Shown piece by piece: positions 1 through 10,307 of a stretch of DNA of 64,000 bases (position 1 is the first letter of the stretch; each line of letters starts with the position of its first letter). Below the pieces are notes generated by a model, which saw only the letters and a list, made by a program, of their open reading frames with translations, made no database searches and was not told where the DNA came from. The DNA comes from Mugil cephalus. Taxonomy: Eukaryota; Chordata; Actinopteri; Mugiliformes; Mugilidae. Made by a program: the position numbers and the translations under genes. The stretch lies in the NCBI RefSeq assembly GCF_022458985.1, contig NC_061772.1:10840001-10904000 (forward strand), read 5' to 3'.

Positions 1-1624
1 ATGAGATCCAGTATGCCCCCAGAAACCACTGGCCCGAGCTCAAGGAAGCAAAAAACTCCAGCAGTTGCCAAGATGCTGCATGCACACGAAGAACCAAGTA
101 CATCTGCTTGCAGTGTCTTGTAGCTTTGTGCTACGGATGCTTTGGTAACTATCATAGAAAATAGTCTCAAAAATGAGCAACAAATGAACATGATTTGACA
201 GGAAATATGATACATGCTGTAAGATACTGTGAGGAAATATACTCAGTTCAGAGACTTAACAGTTCAGAGACTTGACAAGAATATAGTATGAAAAACACCA
301 GTTACAGTCGAGATTCAATGAGGATCTACAGTTCAGAGACTGTTACTTCTGTCGCACTCTCCTCCTCAGTTCAGAGAGAATATATCTTTATTTTGCAACC
401 TTGTTTTACACCGATAAGGATGTATAACAACACTTAGTAAAAAAAATCCTGAGTGAGTTTATCATAATTCATGCATGAAAGAGAGAAAGAGTTTGTAATG
501 AAGAAGGAAACGGAGCCAAGAAAGAAAGAGGACATACACCTAGAAACACTGGTTAAAACAAATACATTCTATAATAACAGTCAGGCAATGAAGCTTATCT
601 TCATGAAGGTGATAATATTTACTACAGAGAACTCTTTTTTCATATTGGAGGCTGTGGTTTATTAAACTATTGAATTATATTGAGTTGTACTGACTTATAT
701 TTCTAACATTTTGACAGCCCCATTTTACTCAGAGCTAAATAATAGAAACTCTTTTATGTCTAATTCACTATAGTTGAAAAAAACACCACAAACTACATCC
801 TCCAAAATGATCATCCAGCTGAATCATCACCACTGTAATGCTGCTTCAACATAAACTGAACATCACAACAGTCATGAAGCAGGATTTAGTGCAACACTGT
901 TATATAACAATGTATTAGTTTTCACAAGTGAACCAAATGAACTGGTACCTGAGTGTGTGAGCAGTATTGAGTGTCTAACACTGACCTTGAGAAATCTGAC
1001 TCCTTATATCATCAAGAGAGGTGCTTGTTCACACGTTCACACATAAAGAGATCCATTTGATGGAGAAAAAAGTAAATGTAAACCTGTTCCACATATGTTA
1101 GAACATCTTCACCTGGTGGCCATAAGATGCCACTACTCCACAGTTTGTTTCAGCCAGGAAACCTCCATCCTATCTTCTCATTGTTTAGTTACAGCATAAA
1201 TGGTTAAAAGCTGAATCAAAGTGTGTGTGTGTGTGTGTTTACATCGAATTAACCTAAAAGTCAGAAAGGAAAATATTAAATTACTGAAACAAGACTGAAT
1301 TCAAAGTTTAACCCCTTCTCAAAATATTCTCAAAAGATGATGAAAAGATGATATTTTCTACTAAACTGATTTCATTAAAACCGTGTTTAATTTAATTTAA
1401 TTAATTTACCGTATTTCTTCTAATGGCCGATATTCAATTAAAGCTCGATGTAGATGTCGTGTCAACAAGTGCCAACAGGTGGCAGTAGCTACGTTTAAAG
1501 TGCCACATGAACCCATATTTTCAACGAAACAATGTCAATATAGACACGCACACACGAGCTGGACGAAATATAGTTGTGTTGACTCAATAGCGGCTGAAGG
1601 AGGAGAAGAAATGGATTTGTTTGA
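1..1624. other. Gene-free stretch with a short direct repeat
   Basis: I see no convincing exon here. A 10-14 base unit reading CAGTTCAGAGACT recurs at about 244, 260 and 329, with a truncated copy at 367, so this is a small local repeat cluster. A (GT)n microsatellite lies at 1221-1239. The rest is AT-rich DNA without a coding signal. Confidence 0.5.
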
Positions 1625-1800
1625 GGATTTGTGGCAAAGCCATTTTCAAGACGGACTTTTCAAGGAAAGCTGGACATCGTTAAGAAAGATCAGACAACTA
1701 CAGAAGCTACAGGAGAGGATTTGTCCGACTCTTTCAGTCCAAAAACTAGGAGCAGTTCCCCTGGTTCACAGGATCAGAAGAAAAATAAAAGTTCTGGTGA
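1625..1800 (+). pseudogene. Broken hAT-type transposase fragment (N-terminal part)
   Basis: Read across shifting frames, this stretch resembles the N-terminal part of the vertebrate hAT/ZMYM-like transposases. One frame gives KPFSRRTFQGKLDIVKK, and another gives GFVRLFQSKN, a stop, EQFPWFTGSEEK, a stop and KFW. Family members carry the order KPF...KL.IVK...GKGFVRHFQ...Y..FPWLTGSE..KLYCW. The stops and frame changes show that it is dead. The assignment rests on remembered family patterns, not an alignment. No terminal repeats were found around it. Confidence 0.5.
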
Positions 1801-2784
1801 GTAAATTGAATAATATTTATATATTTTATGTATTTTTTTTGCCGTTTTATTGGGTCGATATTGCTGATTCTGCTGGATTTGACGTATGTGACTATGTGGT
1901 GGTTGTAGTGAGGGAGAAGAGACTTGTCTGTGATTTGAATTGAGTTTCTGAGTTTCTTGCTTTACTAATGGCATTCATCTCACTGTATCAGACACCAGGC
2001 TACGATGCAACGTCCTGTTAATGCACCAGCGCCACTCGCTGCTTCTTGGCTGTTTGTTCAGCGTCTTAAATTCACATGCAGAAACTCATCAGTCCATTTA
2101 GCCTTGAGCAAAACTGTTTTAAAACCAAACGCTGCTTCTTAAACTTGCACTCTTGAAAAAGAAAATTTATTTGGCTGACAACAAATGAAGTTTTATCGTT
2201 TGCATTTTGTGTCTTTAAATGAAATTGTGGTATGTGCAATTTATCCATTTTTTCTACAGAAATATTCTCTTACCTTCAACACCAGGTTGAATCCTCCTCA
2301 TATCACCCTTTCTCTTTTTGCCTTGTAAAAAAAAACAAAAACAAACAAACACAAAAAAAACGAGACACATTAGACTTTCCATCTTTTGATACCAGCCTAT
2401 AAAAACAAGGCTGTTTTCAGTAACCATGTTTGATCTTCTACTGTAAAGATTTAACTGTGAATGAGTTGAACGTAAGCACAGGGTACATACATAATTGTCC
2501 TTAGATGTCGGTGGCCAACAATCACTCCTGGAAAAGCCACCGACTGAGGAGGGTAGTTGGATGCTGCTCCCACAATGTCCTTCCACAGCTGGCGATTGTT
2601 ACAAACACCCAACCTCCTTTTCATCGTGCTCGGGAACTGCACTGTGATTAAAGAGACTTGTTAGACATGAGGAGGAGTTGCTTTCTGAGGACCTCAGATA
2701 AAGAGTTCTTGTTGCTCATTGGGCTTGTAAAGATTACAAAACCACCTCTGAATCCACAAATCTACAGTTGTGAACAAGTAGAAG
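1801..2784. other. Noncoding stretch, no supported gene
   Basis: AT-rich DNA with A- and T-runs. On the minus strand, two pieces (2274-2321 and 2491-2640) have splice-like borders and open frames, but their reading phases do not join and I recognise no protein. I do not call a gene here. Confidence 0.45.
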
Positions 2785-2910
2785 AGGTTTAAGACAACCT
2801 TCCACAGGAGAGGTCAAACAACCAAGAAAAGTCCAAAAACAAGATGGATAATCGTCAGAGAGGCCACAAATGAACTCACTGATGTTCAGAAGCGTAAGAA
2901 GGAGCACCGG
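2785..2910 (+). pseudogene. Degenerate Tc1-like transposase fragment (helix-turn-helix region)
   Basis: One open frame reads KRFKTTFHRRGQTTKKSP and then KTRWIIVREATNEL. This resembles the second DNA-binding helix-turn-helix of Tc1/mariner transposases, which runs K.FKTTG....R.GR..K.S...R.IVREAT. No terminal inverted repeats or DDE catalytic region are visible nearby. The lysine-rich tail that follows (to about 3060) has no recognised counterpart. It is likely an old fragment; the identification is by pattern memory only. Confidence 0.42.
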
Positions 2911-5199
2911 GAGTCACTGAAGAAGAAGAGGAAGGTTAAACGCGGAGCAGGACGTCTCAGGGCCCCACGGAGAAATGATTCGAATCAGTCAGTACTTTGT
3001 TATTATAGTGAGGACCGGCCTCCTTTATTTGTTTTATTGTCTTTAATCTCCGTATTGATCCCATGAAAGTTACATGTAAGATTTTCACTGGTTGCTGCAT
3101 TCCTGCCTGCTCTCGTATTTTTAATTTTGTATCTTCCTTAAGTTTTTCCTTGTCTTTAATTTTCTCTCTTTCTATGTTTTTTCACTGTTACTCCTGTGAA
3201 GAAACGGACTTTCCTGTTATTCAGAGCAGACAAACTTTTGAGAGCGGATGCAGTGAAAACCAGGTTATTTTCTGTCTCTCTCTCAGTTTCTGAACTCTTA
3301 TTTCTCTGAAGATGAAACAATGAAAACAGTAACAGAAGGTGAAGGTTTTGTCCCACTAAAGGAACCTCTGCACATCAAGGAAGTTTAACATCTGAGACAC
3401 TGCTTTGTGATTATTAGCTATGAAGTCTGCGTTTAGGCTTTGTTTCACCCAAACTGCATCTGAAATAGGTTTGATATGGTTCTGGGTTTTTTTTTTATAT
3501 AAATGATGTGCTCACATTTAGATGTGTTCCTGTTGTTTTTTCCTTTTGTACCTTGTGTAATTTGGTTTTATACAAACTCAGCCACAGTTAAAATCCATCT
3601 CTGCTGTTATTGTCAGTGCTTTGTCCAAAGTAGACCAGAGGTGTCGGTTCCTGATGCCCTCCAGAGATCTGTAGAAAGTTTACTATGACGACAAGATGAA
3701 GACAAGATACATTTTTAAGGCAAACATGAAGCACACTTTATTCCTGGATATTTCTTTTTTATGTTCTGATTTATTTATTTATTTTTGTGTGTGGAAGGTT
3801 GTGATTTACGAGCCTTGCGTGTTGCCTTTTTTTCTGTTACTAATTCTCTTGCACTGTGACAGTCTGTTCTAAACATGTTGAATTGTGTAAGAAAACAGCC
3901 CAGGTCAATAATCCGAGCTTTGCTTTTTCTGGCAATAAGTTAGAGCTGAGCTACGCTGCAAAGGGCTTTGGATTCATATGAAGTTATTAACTACAAATGG
4001 AGCACATTGACACATACAGTACGTTGCAGTAATAGAGAATTAGGAGTTTTTGAGCCTGTAAATCATAAAGAAAATAGTATTAAGATAAAATGATATGTTT
4101 GATACCCTGATGCAATACAGCAGCACATCAAGCAGGTCACAGATACATGCAGTAACTACGTACACTACGCAAATAAATCACCATAAACCAATGTACATAA
4201 ACATGATGTCTAGGTAAAACCATCATATAATTAACAGCTTTCAACTGCAGACAAAGTATACAACTGCCTTTATCTCAGCAGCACACTGCACACATCATCA
4301 TCATTATTATTATTTCAACGTGGCGTAAAGAAGAAAATTTCACGTGAACTTCGAATAGGTTTTGAAAAATGCAGAGCAAAATGAAGGAAAGGAAGCTGCG
4401 AAACGCTTTAATATTGTTCCGCAAAGAATAACCCTATGGCCACCTTGTCAGTTTGCCCAATAAATTGACCCTGACTTTTTTTTTTTTTTTTAACTGATAC
4501 AGTGGTGTTTTTATTTGTTCCACCCGTGCTTAAGCGTTTAACCCTGTCCGGCTGCTGTTGCGTGTATGGTGTAATGAAAAACAACAGAGTAAATGGTAGG
4601 AAAACAAATATACCGGTGCGTAGTCTGCCAATATGAAAGGGAATTGGAAATAAAGGCCTCCCTCTCACAAAAGTCTCCCCCCAATAATCTGAATCTGAAT
4701 CCAATAATCTAATGTAATTACAAGAAGTAGGCTACTTTACTTAATTATTCCCATATAATGCCACTAAATACAGATTTAATTTGTTTTAAGAAGATTTAAC
4801 AGATCATATTTCATAGACAAAACTTTTCTGTCCACCCCAGATCTGATACCCATGTGTATAACACCGAGAGAGTAGGTGAAGAATTGAAAGTAGCTCCCTC
4901 TGCAGCACAGACTATATAATAGTGACATGCTGCTTACACACTGATGCTTTAGTGTGAATAATTTGACATGTAATAATTTATCAGTCACAGAGACTAATGT
5001 CATACTTTAATAATTTAACTACATTTTGTTGTCAGTACTTTGACTGATAATTGACCATAGTGTCTATCATAGGATCTCTATGTCCTGTAATTAAACGTGA
5101 AAAGGGAAGGGGTGACCAGACATTAAATACTGATAATGTTAAAAGTGAAGCCGTCTCATCAGTGTCTTGTTTTACCTCCCTACACCACCAGTGCTATCT
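2911..5199. other. Intergenic DNA upstream of xkr5
   Basis: No gene is supported. The stretch is AT-rich, with homopolymer runs (for example T-runs near 3488 and 4478) and no recognised repeat family. Short open frames occur on both strands but lack splice context or family resemblance. Confidence 0.5.
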
Positions 5200-5345
5200 C
5201 TTTAACGGGACGGGCGGGGACGTTGGGCCGGGGATCTGGGAGCAGGGAGAGCGGGCTGATGCAGCTGGACCGACTCCTCTGGACGAGAACAACACCGATG
5301 CGCTGTCACCGCAGAACAATTTGAGAACACGGTCGAGGATTAAAC
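5200..5345 (+). promoter_or_regulatory. GC-rich promoter / 5' UTR of xkr5
   Basis: The sequence changes abruptly from AT-rich to GC-rich. A GC-box-like GGGCGGGG lies at about 5210-5220, and several CpGs run up to the start codon at 5346. No TATA box is evident. The transcription start is not determinable from sequence alone. Confidence 0.5.
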
Positions 5346-8300
5346 ATGAGAGACTACACGGCCACTCCGAGCCACGGAGGCGCCTGCATGCCGTGCTGCC
5401 AAGTTTGCGTCTTCGCCTTTACCGCATTTCTCATCGTTGCAGAGAGGACTGCGCGTGAGTCCTACCTGAGACGCACACACACACGCACACATAGACATTC
5501 TCACACATACACACACATACACTTAACAAGATGCTGTGTCACGGACGGGACGGTGTGTTTAGCTGATTGTAAAGATGTCCCTAAGCTTAAATCTATATTG
5601 CCATTTTTGACTTTATTGTGCGTGTGCGTGTGCGCGCGCTCACGTGCGTTATGCGTGTGCCATCTTGGCCGTAGTGCATGGATGCACAGCGTGACAGCCA
5701 CTGAGGTTGGAGGACAGACAAGTAGAGACAGCCATTGGTGTGCTTTTGAATCTGCAGTAATTCAACATTCAAAGTTTGTTTTCACTCGAGCATCTTCCTC
5801 CGGTTGTATTGTCACGATTAACAGAGCCGCAAAAGACTCTGCAGTCCCCTTTCCTATTTTTTTTTTACATCACGCATGTTATGAAATCCTGCGCCGCAAG
5901 ACTGCTGACTCATATCAGAGTTTCCCACCTTTAAATTGTGTCGTTTTAAAGTTATCAGTCCTGAATAAAAATCAACAAGAGGCATGTTGACACATTTCAG
6001 CGCTCTTTTTTTTGGAGGTCCATGAATGGACGAGGGGATGGGCGTATCCCAGGACGGGGCCTAGTCTGCCCGGACAGCCCGCCTGTTTAGCTGCTGAACC
6101 GGGTCAGGTTTCACGGATGGAGGGGTGGAGGATGGCAGAGCTGCAGAGCCCCAGACTGAGGTGTAGAAGGCAGGCAGCTTTGTTGTCAGTAATAACTGTA
6201 GATGGGGATGAAGTGCAGAACAGAGGTCATTGAAAAAGTGCATACCAAATGTTCTGGCATTCATCCAGTGATATGATGCTGTAGGTTACTCCTCCTAGCA
6301 AAAACTAATCTAAACAGTACAGTGTAAACATTACAGAATACACTGATGCTGTAACGCTGTAATATCAACATGCTGGATCAGAGTACTGTAGTTTACATGC
6401 TCATGTAGTATTATTGTGTGAAGTCTGTCTTAACCTTCTCTCAAGTAGAGACAACAGAATTTGATATTGGATTTAAAGCCTAGGCTTTATCTGTTACAGG
6501 AACTCATCATTTAGCAGAATGCCCCTGTCAGTATTATTATGCACACTGTTTGGTAATGATGCACTAATATGTAGAAGGCAGTTGAATGTGAATAGATGAT
6601 AGACACAACAGAGATAATTTGTGCAAACTCTTGAGTAGGTCAGTAACTGTTGCTGACAGAAATAAACATGATATTTCTTTAGTGTATTTTCGAGTATAAA
6701 TCAACATTGAACGGAAACCCTCAACTATCTTAAATATCCTGAGTGCTGGATTTATGGGACTCTATTAACAGAACTGGGGAATCATTTTTTATTTAATTAA
6801 AGAACAAAAATGTTCTGTTAGAATAGAATGAGCCCCTTTTATCTACATAGGGAGCATGTGCGCTTCCACAGTGTGTCTGCTTTGTTGCACCATGTCTGCA
6901 ACACAAACAAACACAACTTTGACTCTAGAGCAGGTGTTTTTATCCATCTTCTACTTGTAAGGGAGAATGATCCGTTTCAATCTCACCACCAGGTATTTTT
7001 ACATCTATAAAGTTTACTCCAGTACATGTAAATAAATGTGTTGCATTACAATCCTCAACTGGATTTACCGGACTATGTGAGTGTGTTCAATCATTATGGG
7101 TTTATTAGAAATGTCAGTGACAGTCCAAATGAGTATATGAGTGTTGATGGCCTGTTTATATGAGTGTGCTTTCTCTCCTTTTACAGTGATCTACTGCTTT
7201 GTGTACTATCTGTGGATAGGTCACAACTACTGCTACGCCCATCTGGCCGGCTTCACTGCACTGTTCCTGCTCCCAGGTGACAACTACAACACTAAACTGA
7301 CCAGTACATAGACACAGAAGATAAACTGATAGACAAAGAATGATTGAAAATAATGTTTATCACCTCGTGTTCCTCAGGTTGGGGTCCTCAGTGGCTCAGT
7401 TATCTGTGGTACCTGTCTGATGGACGGATCCGCAGGAAGTCTCTCAGGTGGACGCACATACTGCATCTCGGTATCTTTAAAAGGTGTGTTGACCTTACAT
7501 CTTTGTGCTGTGATGAACTTATGACATCAGTAACCAACAACGCTCAAACATTCTGTAATGGTAACACTTTTGTGCTAATTGAAGGGTTGGGCTGAGGTTA
7601 AAATCCATCATCACTAATGTATGATGATAATAACTGTAATGTCTCTTTCTGTAACGTCTGCCTCTTTGTTTGTGCTCATGATTGGTTGGCTTTCACAGGC
7701 TGTGGGAGTGTATGCGTCTGCCAGATGAGGATGTGTATAGTGAGATCATGCAGCAGGCTGATGCCTCTGCCTTACGTCTGTTTGAGGCCTTGGTGGTCAC
7801 GCTCCCCGAGACGCTGCTGCAGACCTATGTACTCATCTGCACTGACATAGGACTCAAATCTCCAGGTAAACAAAGCGGCAGAGTTGTGAATGATGAATGT
7901 GACTGGGTGAGAGTGAACCTCAACTATCACCAACAGGTTTAGGCTACAAAAGGTAACTCAGAACCAACACCACCCCTGTAAAATCTGTGTTAGATGACAT
8001 AAAATAAATAGGTGCCCTGTTTAATTGCAGTCTGAATTGTGAAACGAATCTAATAAGTTCTACAATTCTGTGTGTGTGGTAGTAAAGTAAGTACTTGTCC
8101 AACTCGTAAGTACTCCAATAGATTTGCAATAAACTCGTTTTAAAGCAGTTAATCTCTATATTTCTCAAATTTTTTTGTCAAAGAAGCGTCTTTTATTGAC
8201 GTACCTAGAAAAATGAAAGCACAATTCTCACTCCAGCTTTATGAAGCTATGCAGGGAGTTTCTACTTATTGCCTCAGAATCATCCATATATTCTGTGATT

Positions 8301-10266
8301 TTGGCACCACGTCAGACACTATGATAAACCTAGTGCATACTAACTGCAAAGCTAGTGTCTAGTTAATGGAAGCACTACTAGACATTTCCTGAAGAGGGCA
8401 GTGGAGACCTAAACAGGACAGAAAGGATGAAAGGTAATGTTACCCTGATGAATTACATTTCATTTATTTTCTTTCTGCCCCTCTCTCCCGTCTCTAACAC
8501 CTCCAGCCTCGGTGTGTTTTGTGGTGTGTTTGTTGTCTCTCGCCTGGGCCTTGGTCCTTTACGCCAGAGCTTGTTCACTCATCAGACCTGGACACTTACA
8601 TATGACCCCTGCTGCCATTCTCTGTCGACTGCTGTGGAGGGTGAGCATATTTAAGCTTTCCAACAACCAGTATGTACAGCATACACGCTGAACAATATCA
8701 CAAGTGACATTTTGATAAGTTTGCATGTAACAAGTATGTTTCCTCTGTGTGCAGGTCAGCATGTTGGGATCTAGGTTTGCTGTACTCATGCTCTTCACAC
8801 GTATCTTCAAACAGTGGATCCTGGGAGTGATCGGTAAGACTGGCTGCAAATGCTTCATCTGAACATTTGTTAATGCTGAGTAACACTATAAGCATTGTGT
8901 CTAGTTGTACTTGTATTTATTTGCCATATTAGAGGTTGAATATCAGTTTTGATGTGTGTGTGTGTGTTTGTCTCAGGTGTACATTGGCTGGGTGCAACTT
9001 TCTGGATGGTGTCCCAGCAGACCGACATCGTAAATTCACCCGGTCAATGGAGCCTCTTCAACCTTATTCTGGGGGCCATTCATATCTTTCTCTTCCTCAA
9101 TGTGAAGTACGGTCAATCCAGATACCGCATGGCCGGGTTCTACCTGGTATGTGTCTCATCATGATGGAGGTTGTGGGCTCACTGACTTAGTCATGGAAGA
9201 ATTTGAAATGATGACTGCATGCTAATACATTTCTTCCCTGAACATGTTGTCAAAAACATTATTTTAATGTCTGGTCCCAAATTATTTTAATTTTTTTTTG
9301 GAGCCAAGTGTCATATTAAGATAAAATAAGATAAGATAAGATAAGATAAGATAAGATAAGATAAGATAATTCCCCATTGGGGAAATTCAGTGACCAGAAA
9401 GAAATTAAACAGGACACAGAGGCACACAGCAAACAACATAAAACAACATTAAATAGAACAAACACAACAGGCAACAAGAAGTACAGTACACAAAGTGACA
9501 ACAGTTGTGGATAAAGTGACAATGTGAGTATGCTACATATGAGCTCGAGGTGGGATGATCCGCTGGCTGAATGAGCTGCCCATCAGCCACAGCTCCTCAT
9601 GCAGAGGCTGAGAGGGATTGTTCAATATTGCACAGATTTTGTCTTTCACCTTCCTCAGAGCCACTGTTTCCAAGCAGTCCAAGATCAATCCCACCACCGG
9701 GTGGGCTTTCCTCACCAGTTTGTTTAGTCTGTTGACCTCATATATTAAGTAAATAACAGCTAAAACTGAAGTAAATACAGATATTTGCTGGATATTTGAT
9801 GATGGAGGACTGATATATTCTGTCTTTCTGTTCATTCTTCCTCAGGCAATGTTCTTAGAAAATGCTTTTCTTCTTCTGGCCTCCTCCTGGCTCTTTACCA
9901 TGGTGTCCTGGGACACTGTGGGCATCCCAGCTGCAGTGTTCTGCAGCTTCCTTATTGGTAAAGCCACATGCTATATTTCAAATTATACAGTGCGTCTGCT
10001 TATTATTTGTTTTTGCATGTGTCATTTTTTGTTTCTTTGTTGTCTAATTTTCTTTCAGGGGTGATAGCGTTGGTGCTGTACTACCGTTTCCTCCACCCTA
10101 AGTCTTTTGAGATCTTCCAAAGTATTCGCCACAGGGGGATAGGTGGAGCCTGCACGGAGCGTGGATCTACGCTTTCACTGGAAGAGAAAGTCACGCCCAC
10201 TTTCCATCGCCATGCAACACTGTCTGGTCTGTTCTGTAAATAAATAATTGAAGAATCAATGAAGAA

Positions 10267-10307
<41 letters not shown>

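Noticed and set aside
1479-1943. A 154-codon open frame
   Set aside because: The conserved blocks inside lie in other frames, so the long frame is an accident over a transposase relic.
2274-2640. Two minus-strand open pieces with splice-like borders (2274-2321 and 2491-2640) that look like exons
   Set aside because: Their reading phases do not join without a stop, the sequence RRLGVCNNRQLWKDIVG matches nothing I know, and no neighbouring exons were found.
5051-5990. Overlapping long frames around xkr5 exon 1
   Set aside because: Only the stretch 5346-5454 continues in frame into the family's next exon; the rest runs through the intron and CA repeats.
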